Assembly: GCA_000827495.1 (NCBI GenBank)
Contig: KN817565.1
Span: 264,510 to 282,244 of the forward strand
Reading direction: 5' to 3'
Origin: Hypholoma sublateritium FD-334 SS-4
Lineage: Eukaryota; Basidiomycota; Agaricomycetes; Agaricales; Strophariaceae
DNA length: 17,735 nucleotides
Shown: piece by piece, positions 9,904 through 17,735 of the stretch
Layout of the letters: every line of letters starts with the position of its first letter
How positions within the stretch are numbered: position 1 is the first letter of the stretch
The notes under the pieces: generated by a model
Told to the model about the DNA's origin: nothing
What the model saw: only the letters and a program-made list of their open reading frames with translations
The model's database searches: none
Position numbers and translations under genes: made by a program

Positions 9904-10891
9904 CCTGCGCCGCCGCGCTGTCCCCTCTCCACGGTCCACCGTCCCCTCGTCGAACGCGCTCGCCACCAGCGCCCCTCCCGCCGCTGCCACCCTCGACGAC
10001 AACGCCGCCCCAGCCGCCGTGCACCCCCGCCCCCGCCCGCCATCGCGCGCGCGCTCCCTTCAACGCCACCCCCGTGTACCGCCGCCCGCGCTCCCCTCGC
10101 CCCGCGCGCCCCGCAGATCACGGTCCGCCGATCCCGCACGCCCCCCCGCGCCCCTCTTCCCCGCTCGCCGCGCCTCTCGACACCGGCGTCACCCCCGCCG
10201 CCCACGCTCCCACCCGCCCCGCGCGCCGCAGTCCACGACCCGCCGCTGCCGCACGCCCTCCCGCGCGCCTCTTCCCCGCACTCCGCCGCCGTCGCCCACA
10301 TCCCTCTTGCCCGGCGCTGGCTGCCGACCACGCTCGCCGCCGCCCACGTTCCCTCGACCAGCGCTCGCCGCCGTACACGGCCCCACCGCATCTGCACGCC
10401 TCTCCCCCACCCGCCATTGCCGCCGCCCCCCAACCGTCACATGCGCGCTCCTCGCGCCACCGCCTGCGCTCCCATCGACCCCTGCTTGCCGCTGTCCACA
10501 GCCCCGCCGCTCCCGCATGCCATACCACCCACCTCTCCCCCTTACCCCCCCCCCGCCGCCGTCCCCACTGCCCCGCTTCCCAACAAACAGCTCCCGCAGT
10601 ATCGCCCGCACCTCCTCCACTGCTATCACCCTCCCGCCCGCGTGCCCCCTATCCGCGTGCCTCCAGCCGTCGCGTGTCGCACTGCCTGCGACACTTTCGC
10701 GCGCCTGCCAGCGTCAGCGATGCCCGCACCGCCGCCGCCGTCGCCCTCCTCCGCCCACCACCTCTCCTCCTCCCACCACCGCTCCTCCAGATCCCCACCG
10801 TGCCTCGTATTCGCCACGCTGGCTGCTGCGCTCGATTACCGCAGCGTATTCGTGCGCCGGCGTGCAGCAGCGGGAGGTCGCGGCTCATACG

Positions 10892-10910
10892 GTCCGCCGG
10901 TCCGGCGGAC
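10892..10910. repeat. Perfect 19-base palindrome at the end of the C-rich block
   Basis: GTCCGCCGG-T-CCGGCGGAC is a perfect 9-base inverted repeat around one T, followed by ACTTTGAAAAGACTTGT. A related sequence, GCCCGCCGG-T-CCGTCGGAC then ACTCTGAATACAACTTGT, stands at 13506. CGG triplets facing each other are typical half-sites of fungal Zn2Cys6 regulators, so a binding site is possible; a recombination or element-end signal is an equally open alternative. Confidence 0.6.
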
Positions 10911-11092
10911 TTTGAAAAGACTTGTCAGCGGTGACGAGCCCTTTCTGCCTTCAGCTCCCGCCTCCACCGCCGCCCCCACTCCCATCGTCTGCCCATCACC
11001 CCCTAACCCCTCCTGCGAGCTCTCCACCGCGGCCATCTACGACCATCACACACCGATCGGACCCCATCCGCGCACCACCAGCGGTACTCGAA

Positions 11093-14000
11093 GATCATGA
11101 ACGCGCGCGACAGTTGAGCGAGGACGAGGTGGGCGGTACGCGGGGTATGGAGAAGATGGGCGCGGGTCAATATAAGATACGAAGGTGCGTAACTCATTTA
11201 TCTTTTTCCTGCGTTTCGCTGACTGTTACCAACAGCACGCCGCCCCCATGATCAATCCGACACGTCCCCACTCGCCGGTCGCATCGCGTCCATCCGCAGG
11301 GCCATCGCCGTGGAGACACAAGCAACGCTACGTGTTGGGTCTCTTGAACACCGCCGTCTAACCGAAGACACCCGTCCACTGGACGGCATGCGAAGAGGAG
11401 CCGCGGGAGACGGCATAACCGAGGTGCGTATCTTGTGCATGTATCTTTGGGTACTGACCTGCTAATTAGACCACGCCAGACGCTAATCGACCCCCATTGC
11501 TGATCCCCAGCACCCGCCACCGACCTACAAGAACCACGAGCGCCTGCGAACCTTCGACGGAACCAAGTTTGGGTGCTCGAGAGGCGGGCGAGAGTGGAGG
11601 AGGCGCATATATGCGGCGGATGAAGGTGCGTATATCATATTCACTTCTGAGATTCTTGTTGACCCTCGCTATCCTCGTTACCTACCCATCAGGCCTGGCT
11701 AACCACGGAGCGCATGCGGGAGCTGGGGCACGAGTACGCAATAGCGAATCAAGGTACGCATATAACCCTCTCTCGCGACTCTCCTTCACGTTTTGCTGCA
11801 GAAAAACATCGACGCCGCGATGCGCGACCTCGATTTCGGCGTCGACCTCGAGGTGGATATGGTGGGTCTATAAGATAGTAAGTTTCTTTTGTCGTTTCAA
11901 AACGCATGCTAAAAATTGCATCTCTATCAGCGAAGGACACTGCGCGAGCCCGAGTACCGCCGTCCTATCGGTGGGCTTACCAGGTACATATCCTTTCATA
12001 CTTTATTGATGATGTACTGACTCTTTCTTGGTGTTTCTTACTATAACCAGTGTTGTATTATCTGCGCCGCCGCCAAACAACGAACACATGGCTCATACAC
12101 GCCGTTTATCGGCGGGTGCGGTGGGTATAACCTCGGTGCGGGCGACATGGGAAGGTGGTACACTAGGTACGTACATTTTGTATACTGCCGTGCCCTCACT
12201 GACCTTTATTTTCGTAGATTATCCAGGCCACCGCTTCTACAAATATCAGCATATTACGTAGTACACGTAGCTAGTTCTACTTTCATATTAAGTCTGCGTT
12301 TACAGTCTGCATCGCCGCGGCAGATACAGTGCACGGTCTCGCGATCAGGTACGTCTCTCTATTTGTTAGCGTTAATGTATTGACCCGTTTTAGATAATCG
12401 CATGGTGCATCGCCGCGGTTCTCGTCAAGACTGCGCCTCGCCGTATCGATCGCGCCAATCTGCAGAGGGGTGCCTCTCCACCGGCGGTGCCCGAGCCCAT
12501 GGTTAGCGGAATAGCATAACCCTAAGTCCACATGTGCTCCGCGGCGCGTTTTGTCGTTTGGTGGGCTGGTGGGCTCGACCAAGGTGCGCAACTCGGACGT
12601 CCGGGTCGAAATATAACTTATATTTGATTGTAGATGTCGCGCCCGCTTGTTCCGACCGAGGTACGTATGTGGGTCTCATATTCTCATAACATGCTAACGT
12701 TTGGGTGCAGACGTTACACTCCGACGCCACTGAGCCTGAACGCGGCGATTGTGCGCAGGCCATAACATGGTTTGTTCATCCGATGATACAGGTACGTTCT
12801 TTAACTTTCTTTGTGTCCTTTACTTACTTCACGATCCCAGTTCAAACTACGGACGCGCATATAAATTTCCAGGTACGGTACTCTATCGACTATTGCCAGC
12901 TTACATGTGCTAACTTGTGTCAAATACGTATCTTAGTTCCTTAGCGCCTCTAAGCCGCGAAGCGCCTGCACCGCTGCAAATGAATCGAGAGGTCGCATAG
13001 AGCGTACGAGGCCGCGTTTCGGTGAGTTTCCTACTGTAATTGGTTGTAAACAGTCATCGAACAAAATCGCAGGTTACCAGAGACGCGCCCCCCTCAACGC
13101 TCCAAGATCACCAGCGGCTGCGCACGGAGACGACCCTAATCGATTCGCAGGGAGCGGGCGAGCGACAGTCGGGGCTGGGCATCTCAAATAAGGTGTGTCC
13201 ACTGCATTTATTCGCTCAGGCCCCACTGACTATATCTTTTCGCTGCAGACTGCGTAATCTGCGGGGTATCTCGAACCATGTCGTCCAGCCTTCAATCCTG
13301 CCGCCGCGCAGAACGTCCCTTGCCGCCCCGCGATCCCACCTCTCCCGCGCGATATCCCTCATCCTCCGTCTTCTCGTGCCCCGCCCACCACCTGCGTCCC
13401 ACTTCACGACCGCCGCGCTATCTTTCCCTAGCGCTCGCCGGTTGCTCGCCGCCCTAGTACACGCCCCGAGCAGAAAACATATGCGTTTCCTGCGGGAGGC
13501 CGGCGGCCCGCCGGTCCGTCGGACTCTGAATACAACTTGTACGCGCGGCAAGTTCGTTTTCGCGGTGCTACCATCCTCGCTCGCCACTCTGCGCACCTCC
13601 CTTCCCCTCCTCCTCGACGTTCCCGCCGTCTCGAGCCGAGAAAATCAATCGATCGACAATCGGGCAACATTGGCGCAGCCGCACGACACGAAGAACAACA
13701 ACTCGAGCATCCGGGTGGAGACGGGTGCGAGAATGAGCAGGTCGGAAAAGGTGCGCATATTGGGCTTGTATAAATGTTTTTCGCTGACTCTCAGCCGGGT
13801 TTAGGGTCCAGTCCACTACTCAATCCGCGAACACATTTGCGAGACGTAGGGGTTACATTGTACGAAAATGTGAGTCCGTTCCCTTATCTTCAGGTATACG
13901 CTGACGATCGTATCGTTTTTGTCAGTACTTTACTCTGCGTTTGCGAGCCCCGCCCGTCGAAAAATAACCACCCAGGCCGCGGTCCACGAGGTAGGGACAT

Positions 14001-14956
14001 TCTTAACTGCTCTCATGCATTCGCTGACCTTCAACGAAGGTTCGATTTGCTACCTTTTTGGCAATATCCATCTCGCCGCACCAGCGCTGCAGGGATCTCT
14101 CGCACCTTCACCACTGAGCCGCGCATCTCCGTGCATGGCCACACCACGCATATCCACCAGCGCAATCGCCGCTCAGCACGTCGCGGAGGTGGAAGGCCGC
14201 CACCGGAACGCGAACATACGGGGATACTGGAGATGGGCTGAATAGTGCATGGGTTAAGCATCGGCGTGTGTACATTCATCCCACATTTGACCCCCGCTGA
14301 CCTGGGTTAGGGGCTCATGCGCGGAGCGACAGGTCTACGATTACTAGGTTCGTCTGCGGCGGGTGGCCGCTGCAGACCACACTCGTGCATGCGCAGCCCG
14401 AGGACGTTGAGTCCATTCATCGTCCGGCTGCTCGTGTGTCTGCTTGGTGGTCATCTCGCCGCGCTGCGAGTAGTAGTTGATATGGGGGTTTTGCGACTAC
14501 AAGCAGGTGTGTGTGTAATGTTCCTGCTACAGCGAATCTCGCTGATTATTTCCCCAAGGCCACAGCATCTCCGTGGGTCTATCTCTGCGGGTTACGTCCA
14601 CGTCCTGGGTCTGCAGGGGTTTGGGATTAGCAGTGATCATGGCCGCAAAACGGGTAAGTAACAACATCGTATGTCCGAAGACTTTCTGCTAACCAACTAC
14701 CTGATTTTCCCAGAATTACTCCACGATCGTGCAGGCCGATTTCTGACAATCGTCCCTGCTTCGCGATTCCCAAATGCAGCGCGGGTCCAAATATGGGCGA
14801 TCTTGATACCGGCGTGATGACGTCCGTGGTTCTTTTGAGCCTGCCCGAACCAGGCGACGGGCTGGGCAGCTGAGTGTTCTGCGAGGGGCAGCGACGTGCG
14901 TACTATGTAAGCAAGCTGATTACCATTTATATTGTTCTGAACTCTCGTACGCGTAG
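11093..14956 (+). pseudogene. Intron-dense plus-strand locus, product unrecognised, probably degenerate or non-coding
   Basis: About 21 GT-AG introns are visible: 11185-11235, 11424-11469, 11626-11692, 11754-11801, 11878-11930, 11984-12050, 12167-12217, 12258-12305, 12349-12393, 12584-12633, 12661-12710, 12792-12840, 12873-12936, 13022-13072, 13193-13248, 13751-13794, 13870-13925, 13991-14039, 14507-14558, 14654-14713 and 14896-14956. Most have CTGAC/CTAAC branch sites and follow an exon ending in AG. Several exons are open in a frame with GC-rich third positions, for example DTSPLAGRIASIRRAIAVET (from about 11257), NIDAAMRDLDFGVDLEVDM (from about 11805), CCIICAAAKQRTHGSYTPF (from 12051) and LHSDATEPERGDCAQAIT (from about 12714). 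The phases of neighbouring exons often disagree: the A-run at 11802-11806 appears one base too long, and several joins give stops. No domain is recognised. It could be a decayed multi-exon gene, a spliced non-coding RNA, or part of a mobile unit between the two GGCC elements. Individual introns are far more certain than the gene. Confidence 0.5.
13249..13750. other. Second C-rich block with the shared palindromic motif
   Basis: This is the one long stretch of the intron-dense locus without an intron. The part 13280-13470 is C-rich like 9530-10960, and it ends with GCGGGAGGCCGGCGG and the 13506-13524 palindrome-like motif, as does the end of the first block (GCGGGAGGTCGCGG, 10870-10910). The two are therefore probably related copies of one module. 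An open plus frame crosses it (part of 13040-13804) but runs through introns on both sides, so I do not call it a gene. Confidence 0.5.
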
Positions 14957-15307
14957 GTTCTGCCCATGTGCGCGGTGCGATAAGCCACGTCCGGACTTCC
15001 GCAATGTCTCCCTTGCATATCACATTTGCTATGTTGTATGAAATGTATGTACTATAGTTTATACAAATTTACGACTCGCCTAGAATATACACGATCTTGA
15101 GCAGGTAATCTGCAGAAGAGATGTTTGATGAAATTGATGAGCAGTGACAGGTGCTGCTTCAGTCAATCAAGCGTCAATTTCTTCTCGAGAGCGACACTTG
15201 AATTAATCGTTTTATCATAGATCTACCAGGAGTCTACTGTGCGCACTCCACCGTTTCCCCACTCTCTTGCTCACTTGAACTCCCACTGCCAAAACTGAAG
15301 TTCATTC
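14957..15307. other. AT-rich intergenic spacer
   Basis: The last candidate exon of the intron-dense locus is followed by AT-rich sequence (TGTATGAAATGTATGTACTA, 15033-15052) that could hold a 3' end. A pyrimidine-rich tract (15241-15290, CCACCGTTTCCCC and ACTCTCTTGCTCACTTG) precedes the zinc-finger gene, as is common just upstream of fungal transcription starts. No gene or RNA is seen. Confidence 0.5.
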
Positions 15308-16563
15308 ATGGACGGTACGCGATTGATTGCTCGGTGGACACTGCATAGCTCACTACTTGTTCTAGACCCTGTTGGTGAAGAAGAACGCCGCACAGGCACA
15401 AAGGACGCTGATGGTCCACGCAGCGCGCGTACGGTGCGCAAAAAAAAGCAGCAGGTGGTGAAGGTTGGCGACATGGATGTCGCCCGAGGCACCGATGGCA
15501 TGTTTCCGTGTGGATTATGCTTGAAGAAATACGAAAGCGCATATTCGCTGCAGGTATGTTCATGATATCATTCAAGTACATTGCATAACACTTTCAACAG
15601 CGACATTACGCGGACACGCATAACATGCGCACTGTATCCGCTACGGCGTCTTCATCACTCATCCCCCGCACGTCCGCGCCACGCTCCCATACGCCTGCTC
15701 GTCTATTCATCGCTCCTCGTATCCCCAGTGAGCGGTCGTCGCCAAGTCCGTCTGAGTCAGGGTCACCCAATGTTCCAGCAACGAGGATTCCTAGACCGAT
15801 CTCAAGGCTTCCGTCGCGCTCGGAGACCAAGCCACCACCTTCGATTGTCGCCGCTGCACTTCACCTGCCTGCGCGCGATTTCCATATGGCCTCCCCGCTC
15901 GTGATGCATCCCATGGGCCGCCCGCTTACCACGCCCAGTCTAGAACCCCGCCGCAAGGCTCATGTTGATACACAGACACATCCGCAGTTCAATCGCACAT
16001 CTGACGACGACATGATGATTACTCCGCCTCGAACGTCACCGCAGCCGGCCATGCCCCGTAAACCGGATGAAATCGATGTTGCGCTGTACGACATCACCCC
16101 GGATGAAGGCACTGTCATACACGACTCTGGTTACAACTTTCCAGCAATCGGCATCATCATCAACACCGTATTCAAGGTTGTGATTTGCATGGAGTGCGGC
16201 GAGGCGCTCGATCCAGTTTCCATCTGCGCGCATACGCGGCAGCATAATCCCCATAACCGCCCGATGCCTACAATCGTCGAAGATCTCCGCGAGCGCTATG
16301 GGATTGTCGCACCAAATGAACTTTCATACGCAACGCAAAAAGTCTATCCCGTCTTTGGGATCCCCATTGAGCCCAATCTCCTTCATTTCTGCGGCAAATG
16401 CCACCGTGGCTACAACTCGGTCGATAGCCTTCGAGGGCACCAGTCCAGTGGCAGTCGCTGCGAAGTCCCATTCGCGCAGCGAAGCTCGTACCTGTCTTAT
16501 GGCCAGAAGTTGACAAAGGGTCCCCATAGGCGATACTTTTCTGTCGACGTTTCGCGTCTCTAG
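15308..16563 (+). CDS. C2H2-type zinc-finger protein with OrsD/DUF3505-like C-terminal half, 402 residues
   Basis: Two exons, 15308-15553 and 15601-16563, flank a 47-nt phase-0 intron (CAG|GTATGT..TTTCAACAG). The ATG follows an in-frame TGA 12 bases upstream. Finger 1 (C68, C71, H84, H89; spacing C-x2-C-x12-H-x4-H) is completed only by splicing, which supports the model. RKKK at 44-47 may be a nuclear signal. Residues 90-240 are Ser/Pro-rich and probably disordered. Finger 2 is CMEC..HTRQH (C278, C281, H293, H297) and finger 3 is CGKC..GHQSSGSRC (C346, C349, H362, C369). The order 'hydrophobic strand, CxxC..HxxxH, then GIPIEPN..CxxC..H' is that of the fungal OrsD/DUF3505 family, often found in larger proteins; its biochemical role is not known to me. 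A DNA-binding role is likely but inferred. The stop TAG lies at the first bases of repetitive element copy 2, so the C-terminus may have been cut by that insertion. Confidence 0.8.
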
Positions 16564-17735
16564 GCTTATTCCGACCCAAAATTTGGGGGAATGTTGCATT
16601 GGGGGCCGCGGCCACCTGCTTACAAATCCGGGGCCGCCAAAAAAATCCTCACCTTCCGAAACCCCCAAAACATATTTTTAATTATTATTTATCATACATA
16701 TCCGTGCTGTATTTAATTATCTTATAAAAGCGGCCACGGGTCCCGTCTTTCATCCGTGGCCGCCTGAGGCCACCCGTGGCCGCACGTCTGCAAAAGGTAG
16801 GCGGCCACGGGTGATGTCATCTCCTTATTTTTAGAATGGGCGCTAAACATCCGTGGCCGCACCTCACCCGTGGCCGCTCCCTCTCCTCACCCGTGGCCGC
16901 CCTCATCCGCGGCCGCCCTCTTCCGTGGCCTCCCCCCTCCGTGGCCGCCCACACCCGTGGCCTCCCCCCTCCGTGGCCGCCCACACCCGTGGCCTCCCCC
17001 ACTGGTGGCCTCCCACGAGCCGTGGCCTCCCCACGGGCCGTCGCTCCCACACGGGCCGTGGCCTCCCCCACCCGTGGCCTCCCATGAGCCGTGGCCTCTC
17101 CCTTCTAAGGTATGTCGCTGCTCCCTATCCGTGGCCGCATCTGACCCATGGCCGGCCCCCAGCCCGTGGCCGCGGCCACAACACATGGGCGCACCATGTA
17201 TGTACGCTCTGCGTGACCCGTGGCCGCCGCCACACTCGTCCCCCACGATCTCCTCGCCGCCGTCGCGCTCGACGACGACCCTAACCCAGCTCACCGCCGC
17301 CACCCTGTTTGTCGTCGTCGCCGGCGCCGCCGCTCTCGACGTCATCGCAGCCGCCCGCGTCCCAACATCGCTCAGCCCGCCGACCTCGGCACTGCCGCCG
17401 CTCACGCTCCTACCGGCGCTTGCCGTCGTCATCCCCGCCGCCGCCGTCTGCCCCGCCCTCCTCAACGTCGCCGCCCACGCCCCCGCCCCCGCCGTCTTCC
17501 CGCCGCTGCGGCGCCTCTCGCCGCCGCCCGTCCCGCCGTCACTGCCGCATTCGACGACGATGACGTCACCCGTGCCGCCGCGCTGTCCCCCTCTCCACCG
17601 TCCCCTCACCGAGCGCGCTCGCCGCCAGCGCCCCTCCCGCCGCTGCCACCCTCGACGACAACGCCGCCCCAGCCGCCGTGCCCCCCCCGCCCCCCTCCCG
17701 CCATCGCGCGCGCTCCCTTCAACGCCGCCCCCGTG
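16560..17735 (+). mobile_element. GGCC-word repetitive element, copy 2 (cut by window end)
   Basis: It begins CTAGGCTTATTCCGA and follows copy 1 through the GTTGCA, GGCCGCCAAAAAAA, TCCTCACC, GAAACCCCC and AT-rich segments (16660-16730), then a word array (16733-17230), then the C-rich block (17230-17735). Its word is CCGTGGCC(G/T)C, 17 forward copies plus inverted GGCCACGG at 16733 and 16803; ATGTGGCC, the word of copy 1, does not occur at all. CCCAAA-A-TTTGGG (16575-16587) is a small perfect palindrome where copy 1 has a different, GC-rich inverted repeat. No transposase is visible. The open frames of 143 and 240 codons in it are made of repeated words and are not called as genes. Confidence 0.7.
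17561..17568. promoter_or_regulatory. Palindromic TGACGTCA site in element copy 2
   Basis: This is the partner of the site at 9896-9903; the 8-base palindrome and GAC(A/G)A before it are unchanged between copies, although sequence around it has diverged. Confidence 0.4.

Larger units (their letters stand above)
8549..10960 (+). mobile_element. GGCC-word repetitive element, copy 1
   Basis: The stretch 8549 to 10076 is alignable with 16560-17735. Both begin CTAG(C/G)CTTATTCCGA, have GTTGCA exactly 33 bases later, then TACAAAT/TGACAAAT, GGCCGCCAAAAAA, TCCTCACC, GAAACCCCC and an AT-rich patch (about 8660-8720). Next comes an array of GTGGCC words up to about 9540, and then a C-rich block that is about nine-tenths identical between copies over its last 300 bases. 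Copy 1 is about 350 bases longer over the shared part because of minisatellite expansion. Its word is ATGTGGCC: 13 forward copies plus an inverted GGCCACAT at 8722. No terminal inverted repeat, LTR pair or transposase was found, so the class is unknown. The right end is uncertain; 10960 is where the C-rich block fades. Dense subterminal words of this kind are known as transposase-binding arrays in several DNA transposon families, but here that is inference. Confidence 0.7.
9530..10960. repeat. Extremely C-rich, strand-asymmetric low-complexity block
   Basis: The plus strand is mostly C with few G and A outside CCG/CGC words; most frames on both strands are open for hundreds of codons (522 on plus, 447 on minus). 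The peptides are Pro/Ala/Arg/Ser on plus and Gly/Arg/Ala on minus, so openness reflects composition and not selection. Within it, an approximately 120-bp degenerate unit recurs at 10113, 10228, 10370 and 10491 (core GC(A/C/T)G(A/T)..CACG..CCCGCCG..GCACG). C-tracts such as those at 10531-10545 and 10561-10571 could give G-quadruplexes on the minus strand. The segment 9736-10076 is conserved in element copy 2. I do not call a gene here. Confidence 0.75.

Noticed and set aside
9532..11100. 522-codon plus-strand open frame and the overlapping 447-codon minus-strand frame (9090-10433)
   Set aside because: Nearly every frame is open because the DNA is almost free of A and T; the peptides are Pro/Ala/Arg or Gly/Arg repeats, and the minus frame runs through the minisatellite.
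13040..13804. 254-codon plus-strand open frame
   Set aside because: It reads straight through two well-formed introns (13193-13248, 13751-13794) and the C-rich block, so it is probably not one exon.
14030..14060. tRNA-like B box (GGTTCGATT)
   Set aside because: No A box, acceptor stem or cloverleaf could be formed around it.
8549..16560. LTR retrotransposon with the two element copies as direct terminal repeats
   Set aside because: No reverse transcriptase, integrase, primer-binding site or polypurine tract was seen between them, and the copies differ far more than LTRs of one insertion should, including the array word.
8770..17100. CRISPR-like array from the regular GTGGCC words
   Set aside because: Words are 8 bases, spacing is irregular (12-60 bases), there are no unique spacers of constant size and no cas genes; the sequence is eukaryotic.
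16853..17609. 143-codon plus and 240-codon minus open frames in element copy 2
   Set aside because: They are made of translated GTGGCC words and the C-rich block; no domain and no start context.

Overview
The window looks like nuclear DNA of a filamentous fungus, most likely a basidiomycete (Agaricomycetes-like). Protein-coding frames are interrupted every 50-600 bases by very short GT-AG introns (about 44-67 nt) with CTRAC/CTGAC-type branch sites. There are no bacterial-style ribosome binding sites or operons, and repeats make up much of the sequence. No rRNA, tRNA or CRISPR was recognised.

Layout: (1) 1-355, a degenerate satellite of about 86 bp per unit, carrying a BglII-type palindrome; 617-790, an imperfect foldback with a perfect 10+3+10 hairpin at its centre. 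(2) 940-6068, minus strand: one large gene that I could rebuild in full. It has 13 exons and 12 introns, with all phases agreeing, and gives a 1500-residue SNF2-family helicase-like ATPase with a long low-complexity tail. (3) 6161-7504: upstream of that gene, a small intron-containing minus-strand fragment that faintly resembles a cyclin, a 470-bp inverted-repeat (foldback/MITE-like) element, and a possible 59-residue three-exon gene on the plus strand. (4) 7505-8548: little that can be assigned. (5) 8549-10960: copy 1 of a repetitive element. A subterminal array rich in the word ATGTGGCC is followed by an extremely C-rich, strand-asymmetric block that is open in nearly all frames and probably non-coding. 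(6) 11093-14956: a plus-strand locus with about 21 short GT-AG introns, many with an unusual GTRCGT donor. The product is unrecognised and the reading frames do not join cleanly. (7) 15308-16563: a two-exon zinc-finger gene (402 residues) with an OrsD/DUF3505-like C-terminal half. (8) 16560-17735: copy 2 of the same repetitive element, cut by the window end. Its word is CCGTGGCC instead of ATGTGGCC, and its first bases coincide with the stop codon of the zinc-finger gene.

The two secure genes are the SNF2-like ATPase and the zinc-finger protein; both suggest nuclear roles. The most unusual material is the pair of GGCC-word elements 8.0 kb apart. Each carries its own version of the word, as expected for binding-site arrays that have diverged together. 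The other notable item is the intron-dense locus between them, with its own splice-donor dialect. Whether elements plus locus form one composite mobile unit is inference.
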